Positions 8,082 to 16,785 of a stretch of DNA of 38,520 nucleotides are shown here, one piece after another. Source of the DNA: Acinetobacter kookii (lineage in GTDB: Bacteria > Pseudomonadota > Gammaproteobacteria > Pseudomonadales > Moraxellaceae); the NCBI RefSeq assembly GCF_900096895.1, contig NZ_FMYO01000016.1, positions 1 through 38,520 on the forward strand, written 5' to 3'. Under the pieces are notes generated by a model, which worked only from the letters and a program-made list of their open reading frames with translations, had not been told where the DNA came from and ran no database searches. The position numbers and the translations under genes were made by a program. Position 1 is the stretch's first letter; the number at the start of each line of letters is the position of its first letter.

Positions 8082-8555
8082 ATGAAGATCCTAAAAAAAT
8101 TGTCCTGTGCAATCGTAGCGATTGCCGCAAGCTTTTCTATTTCCTCTACTTTTGCCGATATAGCAGATGCACCTGGATTAACTCCTTTAACAGAAGCCGA
8201 GTTAAGCGCTGAAACCACCCCGGTGATTGAATATCGGACTGATCCTCAAAATGAGCGAGTTTTGCAGCATAGAATTATGCAGATCCAGATGGATACACAA
8301 AACTTTGTGGTTGATCCCACTATTCTGATGACCATCGATCTGGTTCCTGAAGCCCCTATGCCGGATATCAACAGCTTGCCATTGGCATTGCAGCAATATG
8401 TTCTGGCCATTGCCCGAGGTTTGCAGTCACCTGATCCAAGAGAAGGCCTGTATGTGCTGCTTGAGCCTTTTGGTATAGACCGTCGTGCCACCAATGTGCA
8501 AATTGCCCGAGAGCAAATTTCACTAGGTATTTTGGAAAATGTTCCGCAAAATTAA
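8082..8555 (+). CDS. Secreted protein of unknown function, paralog B
   Basis: Second member of the pair with 5267-5746. I chose the ATG at 8082 (157 aa) because MKILKKLSCAIVAIAASFSI then starts a good signal peptide with a likely cut after SSTFA. The frame is open back to a TTG at 8043, but that would put 13 residues before the signal peptide. The shared block reads LPLALQQYVLAIARGLQS and DPREGLYVLLEPFGIDR. A second shared stretch is QHRIMQIQMDTQNFVVD, against QHQVIRNSREAQNFMLD in paralog A. Function unknown. A bidirectional terminator lies downstream. Confidence 0.75.
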   Translation: MKILKKLSCAIVAIAASFSISSTFADIADAPGLTPLTEAELSAETTPVIEYRTDPQNERVLQHRIMQIQMDTQNFVVDPTILMTIDLVPEAPMPDINSLPLALQQYVLAIARGLQSPDPREGLYVLLEPFGIDRRATNVQIAREQISLGILENVPQN

Positions 8556-8635
8556 TTCATTAGGTGATTGCAACTACAGCAAAAAACTCCTTTGAATAGG
8601 AGGGTGTACTCGAGTTTGATCGCTAAAATAGCAAT

Positions 8636-8669
8636 AAAAAAAGGATGCCTATTAATGGCATCCTTTTTT
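8636..8669. terminator. Bidirectional terminator
   Basis: GGATGCC (8643-8649) pairs perfectly with GGCATCC (8657-8663). An A run stands before it and a T run after it. It can end both the plus-strand gene at 8555 and the minus-strand gene that ends at 8693. Confidence 0.9.
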
Positions 8670-8692
8670 ACGGTTAAAATCCGTTATGCAGA

Positions 8693-9247
8693 TTAAGCCG
8701 CAGATTTTTTAAACCAAGAGAAGAGGCCTTTTTTCTCAGCTTTTACTTCAGTTTTAACCGCATCCGTTTTTTCAGCTACGGCTTCTTTGACTTCAGCTGT
8801 TTTTTCTACAGTAGCATCTTTTGCAGCGACAGTTTTAGCCGCAGCGGTATCGGATACTTGTGCAGTTTTAGCAACGGTTGCATCTTTCGCTTCAACTGCT
8901 TTTGCTACGGCTGCATCTTTAGCTGCTACAGTTTTAGCTACAGTAGCATCTTTCACTTCAGCTGTTTTTTCTGCTACAGCATCTTTAGTTGCTACAGTTT
9001 TAGCGACTGCTACATTTTTAGCAGCTACAGTATTTTGAGCAGCTGTTTTAGAAGCAGTAGCAGCTTTATCTTTAGTTGTTGCAGCAGCTGATTTAACCGT
9101 ACTCGCAGCCTGAATGGTATCTGCTTTTACTTGTGCTTTTAATGCAGCAACTTTAGCCGCCGGAGTGGTTTCTACAGCAGTGGCAGCCATAGCCGATGTT
9201 GTACCTGCAACTAAAGCGATAACTACAGCAGTTTTAATGGTATTCAT
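8693..9247 (-). CDS. Secreted Ala/Lys-rich protein with 11-residue repeats
   Basis: A 184-aa protein made mostly of Ala, Lys, Val and Thr. Residues 1-21 form a signal peptide ending SAMA. From residue 72 to 170 there are nine copies of an 11-residue unit without gaps, typified by KTVAAKDATVE and KTAEVKDATVA; Lys sits at positions 1 and 6, Asp/Glu at 7. Residues 61-71 are a degenerate extra unit. The C-terminus KKGLFSWFKKSAA is different: basic and aromatic. An uninterrupted 11-residue period is the mark of right-handed or amphipathic helices such as those of group 3 LEA proteins; that likeness is inferred from period and composition only. The product is probably periplasmic or surface-located and may bind membrane or wall. 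Confidence 0.8.
   Translation of the reverse strand: MNTIKTAVVIALVAGTTSAMAATAVETTPAAKVAALKAQVKADTIQAASTVKSAAATTKDKAATASKTAAQNTVAAKNVAVAKTVATKDAVAEKTAEVKDATVAKTVAAKDAAVAKAVEAKDATVAKTAQVSDTAAAKTVAAKDATVEKTAEVKEAVAEKTDAVKTEVKAEKKGLFSWFKKSAA
8738..9034 (-). repeat. Nine coding repeats of 33 bp
   Basis: The segment encodes residues 72-170 of the Ala/Lys-rich protein as nine 33-bp units. Units differ at the DNA level but keep the same codon register, so the repeat is in protein and DNA. Copy-number change by slippage or recombination would stay in frame. Confidence 0.75.
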
Positions 9248-9646
9248 GTTGGTTACTCAATCGTGAGAATAAAGAGATTTTTTGTACGGGTTATTTTAAC
9301 GCTCAAGATCCTTACTTTTTCTGACTGAACAGCTTGTAGATGTTTAATTGTGTGAATATTCCACTAAATTTACAGAGTGATAACATGATGTTGCGAATGG
9401 GTTACATTAATTTTGAGTTTTTTGTCCTATTCCTGTTTAATTCAATAGGAATTGATATTTTTAATATTTGTAATCATTGAGTTTTTCTTGGGTTTTACTG
9501 GGTAAAGCGCGTATGCTGTTGAACACAGGAATCTTATCTTTTTAAACATGACAGTTTTGCAATAGAGTTGTCATTTGCCTTTCAAATTCGTTTGCTAGAT
9601 TAAAACAGTCGCAAAGATCACGACATGAAATCTACGCAGGTGAGTC
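9248..9646. other. Divergent intergenic region without a gene
   Basis: About 400 A+T-rich bases between the start of the 11-mer repeat gene (minus) and the start of the small gene at 9647 (plus). It must hold both promoters, but I cannot pick a convincing -35/-10 pair for either. No RNA gene, open frame or strong hairpin was seen. Confidence 0.5.
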
Positions 9647-9916
9647 ATGAAAACCCTACATGTTTTTGATGATATTCAGCATGTGTATAGTGAGTTTGTT
9701 GAAAATAAAAAATATCCGAAACTGGAAAGCTTAAACAACAGGGGTAAAACCCGTTCTTTCTTCAATCAATACTTTGAAATGATTGAAGGCTGGCACTATA
9801 CCGAACAGATTGTGATTCGGTTCAATCAGCAATATTTTAGTCTGGACACGGGCAGTGCGCCTGATTTTATGGACCGGGAAAAATACATGATGTGGCTGCG
9901 CGAACAACTGTCGTAG
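9647..9916 (+). CDS. Small protein of unknown function
   Basis: An 89-aa soluble protein with no signal peptide or membrane segment. It is rich in aromatic residues (many Phe and Tyr, e.g. FFNQYFEMIEGWHY). A ribosome binding site AGGTGAG lies just before the ATG and a good terminator follows, so it looks like a real single-gene unit. I do not recognise the family. Confidence 0.7.
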   Translation: MKTLHVFDDIQHVYSEFVENKKYPKLESLNNRGKTRSFFNQYFEMIEGWHYTEQIVIRFNQQYFSLDTGSAPDFMDREKYMMWLREQLS

Positions 9917-9958
9917 TAAAATCGAAGTATCTTTACTTTTCTTTTTTTAAAGACCGTC

Positions 9959-9990
9959 AAACTGTCCGTACCGGGCAGTTTTTTGTTTTT
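9959..9990 (+). terminator. Terminator after the small gene
   Basis: AAACTGTCCG (9959-9968) pairs with CGGGCAGTTT (9972-9981), ten pairs with one T-G wobble and a TAC loop, followed by T-rich sequence. Confidence 0.88.
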
Positions 9991-10126
9991 TAATAGGATG
10001 CTTGGTTTGCCTGAATGGAGTGCGATAGGCTTATTTTAATCTGTTGTTGAACGAGCTATGCTAAAACATACATCATCAACTGATTAATTTCGGCCCGACC
10101 ACCGATGTTTTGGAGCGCAGTCTTTT

Positions 10127-10993
10127 ATGCAACAGCTGATTTGTTATAAAGAACTTCCTGTCTGGACACAACAGACTATTCCGCAAGGGTTTAAAAAACA
10201 GCACAATACCAAAGCCGGCACCTGGGCAAAGCTGACGGTATTCAAAGGTGAGCTGCATTTTGCCATGCTGGATGAATTTGGCAACGTACAGTCCGAGCAT
10301 GTGTTTAGCCCAGAGCAGCAACCTCCATTTATTGAACCGCAGGCGTGGCACAAAATTGTTTCTGCCAGTGATGACATTGAATGTCAGCTGCAGTTTTACT
10401 GTCTGCCGCAAGATTATTTTCATAAAAAATATCAGCTTTCACCCACGCATTCGGAAATTTTAGCTGCTACGCCGTATTTACAAGGTGGTCGTGCTTTGGA
10501 TGTCGGCTGCGGGCAGGGGCGAAATGCGCTGTATTTGAGTCAGCATAGTTTTGAGGTGGATGCCTGGGACGTCAATGAAAAGAGCCTGCAAACCTTAAAG
10601 CAGATTATTCAAAGCGAGCGAATTGATAACATTCAGGTACAGCAGCGTGATTTAAATGCAGACCCAAGTATTAGTGGCCGTTATGACTTTATTTGCTGTA
10701 CCGTGGTGATGATGTTCTTGCAGGCCCAAACGGTTAGACCTTTGATTGCACAGATGCAGCAAGCAACCGAAATAAATGGCTTTAACCTGATTGTCTGTGC
10801 GATGGATACCGATGATATTCCTGCGCAGCCTGACTTTCCTTTTACGTTTAAAGCAGGCGAGTTAAGTGCCTTGTACGCGGGCTGGAAGATTGTGAAATAC
10901 AATGAAAATGTCGGTGAGTTGCATCGGGTAGATGCACAGGGGAACCGGATTAAACAGCATTTCGCAACGTTGTTGGCGCAGCGGATCTTATGA
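10127..10993 (+). CDS. tehB: TehB-type methyltransferase with N-terminal TehB-like domain
   Basis: A 288-aa, two-domain protein. Residues about 5-90 form the small beta domain (DUF1971 type) found at the N-terminus of long TehB proteins. Its marks are IPQGFKKQHNTKAGTWAKL and IEPQAWHKI. Residues about 95-288 form a class I SAM methyltransferase with motif I ALDVGCGQGRNALYLS and the typical FHKKYQLSPTHSE entry. The family is known for S-adenosylmethionine-dependent tellurite and selenite detoxification; the ordinary cellular role is unclear. No tehA is next to it. It converges with the retron RT gene, with only 13 bases between the two stop codons and no hairpin terminator seen there. Confidence 0.88.
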   Translation: MQQLICYKELPVWTQQTIPQGFKKQHNTKAGTWAKLTVFKGELHFAMLDEFGNVQSEHVFSPEQQPPFIEPQAWHKIVSASDDIECQLQFYCLPQDYFHKKYQLSPTHSEILAATPYLQGGRALDVGCGQGRNALYLSQHSFEVDAWDVNEKSLQTLKQIIQSERIDNIQVQQRDLNADPSISGRYDFICCTVVMMFLQAQTVRPLIAQMQQATEINGFNLIVCAMDTDDIPAQPDFPFTFKAGELSALYAGWKIVKYNENVGELHRVDAQGNRIKQHFATLLAQRIL

Positions 10994-11006
10994 TTGTGTA
11001 AGCGGG

Positions 11007-12704
11007 TTAAGTATTTTTTAAATGTTGAGCTATTTGATAGAAGCCAAAACAAAGATATCTGAATTTACCTAAATAAATTTTTTTTCCTAGAGGTTTAATG
11101 ATTTTGTGGAAAAAAACGATTTTTCCATATTCACTATCATCTTTAATTTTATCATTGCTTAAATTTAGGGTCTTTCCTTCCAATTTTTCTTCTAGTACAT
11201 GAGAAGGATATAAATATTCTATTCCTGGGCAATGTTTTGCCGATTGTATTATGTAAAGATTTTTACAAACAAAGGCAACTCTAATTGAATCCCTTAAAAT
11301 TTTTATTTCGTTATAAGTAGAATACGATTTTGCTGTATTAAAAGTACTATTTCCTGCTGGGTCATTATCGACAAAAATAATTGTTGGATACTTTGATTTA
11401 TCAATTGATTTATATAAATGAGAGTACATTTTAATAAACTTACATAATTGGTCAGTTCCCCCTGAAAGATTTAAAGGCTGTGTGAATGAGCTAAGATGCT
11501 TCTCGAAGCTTATTATATCAAACTGATTCTTATGGAATAAATCTGTGTTTCTTAAATAGTTATAAATATGTTGAGGGTCAGTTTTTCCTTCACAAATAAT
11601 TTTAATTTTTGATTGGTGAACAAAATTTATATGAAACATTAAATCGATATAACTTTTACTAAACCCTTTTAAGTTTTGATAAATTTGTAATGGTTCTAAG
11701 TTTTTATCAATAATATTTGTATGATTATATTTGATGCCTTTTATATTTTTTATATGGTTTGCAATACCAATCAAAGATTTTTCGCTGAAATCTATACCTA
11801 TAGAATGATGCTTTGAACGCTCATATAAGCCAGTCTTACAATATTTGTCGATCATTGCTCTGGTATATTTATAGTAATTTGCATTTATATTAGCTTTTTT
11901 ATTAACTGTTAAGCCTGTAACTTGTTGTCTTTTATATTTATCTCTAATTACTATTTTTTCTTCATTTATTTCAAATTGACATAAATTAATTGTATTTCTA
12001 ATAGTCTTGCAAAGAACCCAGTTTTTTTCAATTTTTGTGACAATATCACTAGGGAAAGAATTTGTATTAAATGAAAAAGTTAAATCATCCGAGTAGCGTG
12101 AATAAGTAAATTTTTTTCTATTTGCTAGTTTGAATAAGCGATCATCTAAAATTGTACCTATGAAATTAGAAATTATAGGGGAGCATGGGCTTCCTTGTGG
12201 AAGATATGATTTATTGCTGATTGGATCTTTGTAACATGCAATTTGGGCAATAGTGACGGCAACTTCATAGTTTATTTTTAGATTTTTATTTTTAGAAAAA
12301 TAACCAACAATACGACTAAATGTAATATTGGTGAAAAAATCTTTTAAATCTACATTTATAACTAATTTGGAACCAATATGTAGTTTAGCATTTTCATGAA
12401 AATCAAATTTTTGTTCTGAATCTTTACGATAGCTATAACAAAGTTGAGTAGAGCGAAAATTAACCTCATCATAAATTTTAGCTAATAAAATGGCTAACCG
12501 TTGTTGTATATATTTTAAATGATTATCAGGAGCTAAAATTTCTCTAGGTTTGCCATTCTTTTTATAAATTAATGCTTTATTATAGTGTTTAGAAATTGGT
12601 TGAGCATATAAAATATAACAAAATTGATTGTAATCTATATCTAATAGATCTGCTAAATCTTGCCTATTTTTGCAATTTTGTAAAAGTAATAAATTTGAAC
12701 TCAT
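11007..12704 (-). CDS. Retron reverse transcriptase fused to a TOPRIM nuclease (Ec67-like)
   Basis: A 565-aa fusion. Residues about 1-300 are a retron reverse transcriptase. The retron NAxxH motif is NAKLH (105-109). Motif A is INVDLKDFF (Asp119). Motif B is LPQGSPCSP (168-176). The catalytic box is YSDD (204-207) where most retrons have YADD. The VTG motif (262-264) is present. After a linker, residues about 366-470 show a TOPRIM fold: KIIICEGKTD-like Glu in CEGKTD (371-376) and FVDNDPAG with Asp446 and Asp448. All catalytic acidic residues of both domains are intact. The layout matches the Ec67 retron group, in which the fused TOPRIM part is the presumed effector against phage. The gene is much richer in A+T than its neighbours, which points to horizontal gain. 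Its start codon follows the a2 end of the msr-msd locus by two bases. Confidence 0.93.
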   Translation of the reverse strand: MSSNLLLLQNCKNRQDLADLLDIDYNQFCYILYAQPISKHYNKALIYKKNGKPREILAPDNHLKYIQQRLAILLAKIYDEVNFRSTQLCYSYRKDSEQKFDFHENAKLHIGSKLVINVDLKDFFTNITFSRIVGYFSKNKNLKINYEVAVTIAQIACYKDPISNKSYLPQGSPCSPIISNFIGTILDDRLFKLANRKKFTYSRYSDDLTFSFNTNSFPSDIVTKIEKNWVLCKTIRNTINLCQFEINEEKIVIRDKYKRQQVTGLTVNKKANINANYYKYTRAMIDKYCKTGLYERSKHHSIGIDFSEKSLIGIANHIKNIKGIKYNHTNIIDKNLEPLQIYQNLKGFSKSYIDLMFHINFVHQSKIKIICEGKTDPQHIYNYLRNTDLFHKNQFDIISFEKHLSSFTQPLNLSGGTDQLCKFIKMYSHLYKSIDKSKYPTIIFVDNDPAGNSTFNTAKSYSTYNEIKILRDSIRVAFVCKNLYIIQSAKHCPGIEYLYPSHVLEEKLEGKTLNLSNDKIKDDSEYGKIVFFHKIIKPLGKKIYLGKFRYLCFGFYQIAQHLKNT

Positions 12705-12706
12705 AG

Positions 12707-12720
12707 AAGCTATCTGTGAA
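12707..12720 (-). repeat. Retron a2 repeat
   Basis: On the minus strand TTCACAGATAGCTT, the exact reverse complement of a1. It ends two bases before the RT start codon, so folding of a1 with a2 would put the start of the RT message against a stable helix. Confidence 0.85.
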
Positions 12721-12875
12721 AACTCTTATGGCGAACCATCAAGCATTCTCAAAAGAGAGAAAGCCTCAAGGAATTATTAAAATCCTTCTTATACGAAAGA
12801 AATTTCAGGAAGACATAAGTTAGCTCATGTCCTGACCCTTAGAAATCAGATTGCGAAACACAATCCATGAATCTA

Positions 12876-12889
12876 TTCACAGATAGCTT
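12876..12889 (-). repeat. Retron a1 repeat
   Basis: On the minus strand AAGCTATCTGTGAA, pairing with a2 over 14 bases without mismatch. A possible -10 box TATTAT (12902-12897) lies about 8 bases upstream and would start the transcript near a1, but no good -35 is seen. Confidence 0.85.
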
Positions 12890-12904
12890 ATTGAAAATAA
12901 TATA

Positions 12905-12931
12905 AAAAATCCTCGCATAAAGCGAGGATTT
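12905..12931 (-). terminator. Rho-independent terminator after fadA
   Basis: AAATCCTCGC (12907-12916) and GCGAGGATTT (12922-12931) form a perfect 10-bp stem with a 5-base loop; a T run follows on the minus strand. It separates fadBA transcription from the retron that starts about 15 bases further on. Confidence 0.9.
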
Positions 12932-12954
12932 TTCTTGATCTAAGTATTTAAATC

Positions 12955-14127
<1,173 letters not shown>

Positions 14128-14139
14128 TCACGTTGCTCC

Positions 14140-16293
14140 TTAACCGTAGAATTTTTTGTTGTTAGCAGCCATGTCACGCAACATTTGTGGCGCTTCATAA
14201 GCCTTACCTAAGTGAGCGTATTTGTCGCAAAGTGCAACGTATTCAGCAACACCAGTTTGGTCGATGTAACGGCATGGACCACCGCGGAATGGAGGGAAAC
14301 CTACACCCATAATCATCGCCATATCTGCTTCAGACGGCGTTGCAACAATGTTGTCTTCCAGGCAACGAACCGTTTCGTTACAGAAAGCCAGCATCATACG
14401 GTCAATGATTTCCTGAGCATCAAACTCACGTTTTTCCGCAGTTGCAACAGATGCCACAAGTTCGTACGCAGTTGGATCAACCACTTTGGCTTTCTTGCCT
14501 TTTTTGTCCAGTTCGTACTTGTAGAAACCAACATCGTTCTTTTGACCCAAACGTTTTGCTTCATACATGGTCTGGATTGAACCTTTGAAGTCCGGCTTCA
14601 TACGGTCAGGGAAACCTTCCGCCATCACTTCTGCACCGTGAACGCCAGTGTCGATACCGACAACATCCATCAGGTAAGCAGGACCCATCGGCCAGCCGAA
14701 GCGTTCCATCACTTTGTCGATTTGCTGGAAGTCCGCACCGTCTTTAAGTAACAGGTCAAATGCACCGAAGTAAGGGAATAGTACGCGGTTTACCAAGAAG
14801 CCTGGGCAGTCATTCACCACGATTGGTGTTTTACCCATTTTCTGAGCAAGAACAACAGTGGTTGCAATCGCTTCAGCAGATGTCTTTTCACCACGGATCA
14901 CTTCGACCAATGGCATCATGTGTACCGGGTTAAAGAAGTGCATACCCACGAAGTTTTCAGGACGTTCCAGGTTTTCAGCCAGACGTGTGATTGAAATTGT
15001 AGACGTGTTAGAAGCAATAATCGTGTTTTCACGAACTTTTGCTTCAGTTTCTTTCAGAACGATGCCTTTGACTTTAGGGTTTTCAGTCACCGCTTCAATC
15101 ACGATGTCGACTTCTTTGAATTCGTCATAGCTTAAAGTTGGACGGATGCGCGCAAGCGTTTCACCCATTTGCGCAGGTTTCATTTTCTTGCGTTCAACTT
15201 GTTTCGTTAAAAGACCATTGGCTTCTTTCATACCCAAAGCAAGTTGTGGGTTGCCAATGTCTTTCATGATGATTGGTGTGCCTTTGCTTGCCGCCTGGTA
15301 AGCAATACCACCACCCATGATACCCGCGCCTAGAACGGCTGCCTGGTTGACAGGGTGCGCACCTTTTTCATATTTCTTGGAAGTTTTCTTCACGATCTGG
15401 TCGTTGATGAATAAACCGATCAACGCGCCCGCTTGTGGCGTAATCGCAGCTTTTGCAAAGCCTTCAGCTTCTACTTTTAATGCTTCGTTACGTGGAAGGC
15501 TTGCACCTGCTTGTAATGAATCGAGAAGAAGTTTTGGCGCCGGGTATTGAGCCGGGTTTGCTTTCGCAAGCACTGCACCTTTTGCTGTGTTGAATGCCAT
15601 CATTTGTTCAAGCATATTCAACTTAACAGGGTCCAGTTTTTCCTGACGTTTTGCTTTCCAGTCCAAACGGCCAGCAATGGCCTGTTTCACCAGGTCAATT
15701 GCAGCGTCTTGCAGTTTGTCCGCAGCCACCACCGCATCCACAGCACCGTCTTTCAGCGCAGCAGCAGGTTTTTTTGGATTCGCCATCGCCATCCATTCAA
15801 CCGCATTGTCGATACCGATGACACGGCTTAAACGCACCGTACCGCCGAAGCCCGGGAAAATGCCGAGTTTGATTTCAGGCAGGCCGACTTGAGCCGCTTC
15901 TGACATCACGCGGTAGTCACACACCAGGCACATTTCAAAGCCGCCGCCCAATGCCATACCATTGATTGCAGCAACTTTAGGAATCTCTAAGTCTTCAAAT
16001 GCGTTGAAGATGTCGTGAACAGGCAATGCCCAATCCACAATCGCTTTTTCGCCTTGTGCGAAGTTGTCACCGAATTCAGTGATGTCAGCACCAACGATAA
16101 ATGTTGATTTACCTGAGGTAACGATCAAACCTTTAATGGCGCTATCTGCTTTTACAGCTTCGATAGCAGCCTTAAAATCTTCAAGCGTTGCACGGTTAAA
16201 TTTGTTGACCGACTCACCTTGTAAGTCAAAGCGGAATTCTGCAATTCCGTCCGAAAGCATTTGGACGGTAATGGCATTGCCAGCGTGGATCAT
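14140..16293 (-). CDS. fadB: FadB, multifunctional fatty-acid oxidation protein alpha subunit
   Basis: A 717-aa fusion with enoyl-CoA hydratase/isomerase activity (about residues 1-190) and 3-hydroxyacyl-CoA dehydrogenase activity (about 310-717). The hydratase oxyanion region is [20 protein letters not shown], with a second Glu in [15 protein letters not shown]. The NAD-binding loop is [15 protein letters not shown]. The dehydrogenase His is in [18 protein letters not shown]. Length and layout match FadB of the bacterial alpha2-beta2 complex. The ATG is preceded by AAGGAG. It is the first gene of fadB-fadA; a 7-bp inverted repeat about 50 bases upstream is a possible operator. Confidence 0.97.
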   Translation of the reverse strand: MIHAGNAITVQMLSDGIAEFRFDLQGESVNKFNRATLEDFKAAIEAVKADSAIKGLIVTSGKSTFIVGADITEFGDNFAQGEKAIVDWALPVHDIFNAFEDLEIPKVAAINGMALGGGFEMCLVCDYRVMSEAAQVGLPEIKLGIFPGFGGTVRLSRVIGIDNAVEWMAMANPKKPAAALKDGAVDAVVAADKLQDAAIDLVKQAIAGRLDWKAKRQEKLDPVKLNMLEQMMAFNTAKGAVLAKANPAQYPAPKLLLDSLQAGASLPRNEALKVEAEGFAKAAITPQAGALIGLFINDQIVKKTSKKYEKGAHPVNQAAVLGAGIMGGGIAYQAASKGTPIIMKDIGNPQLALGMKEANGLLTKQVERKKMKPAQMGETLARIRPTLSYDEFKEVDIVIEAVTENPKVKGIVLKETEAKVRENTIIASNTSTISITRLAENLERPENFVGMHFFNPVHMMPLVEVIRGEKTSAEAIATTVVLAQKMGKTPIVVNDCPGFLVNRVLFPYFGAFDLLLKDGADFQQIDKVMERFGWPMGPAYLMDVVGIDTGVHGAEVMAEGFPDRMKPDFKGSIQTMYEAKRLGQKNDVGFYKYELDKKGKKAKVVDPTAYELVASVATAEKREFDAQEIIDRMMLAFCNETVRCLEDNIVATPSEADMAMIMGVGFPPFRGGPCRYIDQTGVAEYVALCDKYAHLGKAYEAPQMLRDMAANNKKFYG

Positions 16294-16342
16294 GCCTGAT
16301 CTCCTTTATTTTGGAGGACTTCTAAGTTGATGTTGTGAAGCG

Positions 16343-16363
16343 TGTACGCAATTCCAGCGTACA
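16343..16363. promoter_or_regulatory. Inverted repeat upstream of fadB, possible operator
   Basis: TGTACGC (16343-16349) and GCGTACA (16357-16363) are perfect 7-bp arms around a 7-base centre, 50 bases before the fadB start codon. Symmetry and position suit a repressor site for the fad operon; the binding protein is not known. Confidence 0.35.
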
Positions 16364-16732
16364 TTTATGCTTCGCCAATCTTACGATAACTATATCCAAA
16401 AAGAACATAACAAGTTGTATCAAGCCGTGACGCTAGGGTCATCAATTTTTTTCCAACACACCCTAGTGAGGGGCAGCCTGATTTTTAATGTAGCGCTTAA
16501 AAATGTGATGAACTTTTTGTTTAGATTAAGGTTTTTTAATAATTTCGTGCTTGTTTATATCGGGTACAGCGTCACGATTGCAAGCTTTTTATGCCGCTGT
16601 TTTAGTCAAAATAGTCAATCCATCAAAATTTTCAGCTCTACAAATGCAGTTTTAAACTGAAATTTTTAAGTTAAAAGATCATGATTTGGCAGGTTTGAAG
16701 GAAAGCTGGAGTTTATCAAAGCGAGGTACAGG

Positions 16733-16766
16733 TGCAGTCAAATACTTGGCCCGGCATTTGACTGCA
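16733..16766. repeat. 11-bp perfect inverted repeat after the Clp-like gene
   Basis: TGCAGTCAAAT (16733-16743) and ATTTGACTGCA (16756-16766) with a 12-base G+C-rich centre, 20 bases past the stop codon of the minus-strand ATPase gene. It could be the end structure of that transcript, but lacks a T tract. Confidence 0.5.
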
Positions 16767-16785
16767 AGCGTGATGATAACAATGA

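Larger units (their letters stand above)
12707..12889 (-). ncRNA. Retron msr-msd RNA locus
   Basis: A 183-base locus directly upstream of the RT gene on the same strand. The ends are a perfect 14-bp inverted repeat (a1 at 12876-12889, a2 at 12707-12720). Right after a1 comes TAG; its G at 12873 is the candidate branching guanosine. Next is an msr-like hairpin: GATTGTG (12865-12859), loop TTT, CGCAATC (12855-12849), the short stem with a three-base loop that retron RTs recognise. Further hairpins follow: ACATGAG/CTTATGT around 12813-12830, a 10-position stem at 12741-12766 with one mismatch, and ATGG-TTCG-CCAT at 12728-12739. The msr/msd border and the DNA end cannot be set by eye. Evidence is structure and position. 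Confidence 0.82.
16294..16785. other. Gene-free region between fadB and the Clp-like gene
   Basis: About 490 A+T-rich bases. It holds the fadB promoter area with a 7-bp inverted repeat (16343-16363) and, at the other end, an 11-bp inverted repeat just after the Clp-like gene. An open frame at 16367-16660 was judged not to be a gene. No RNA gene recognised. Confidence 0.55.

Noticed and set aside
8787..9091. Plus-strand open frames opposite the 11-mer repeat gene
   Set aside because: They are the antisense of a repetitive Ala/Lys-coding sequence; the minus-strand frame has the signal peptide and the regular repeat.
11008..12949. Direct repeat TAAGTATTT at 11008-11016 and 12941-12949 flanking the retron
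   Set aside because: Nine A+T-rich bases can recur by chance, and the right copy lies beyond the fadA terminator, so a target-site duplication is not supported without an empty-site comparison.
16367..16660. 97-codon open frame between fadB and the Clp-like gene
   Set aside because: No ribosome binding site, odd composition rich in Phe, Asn and Cys, and it overlaps the fadB promoter region; no family resemblance.
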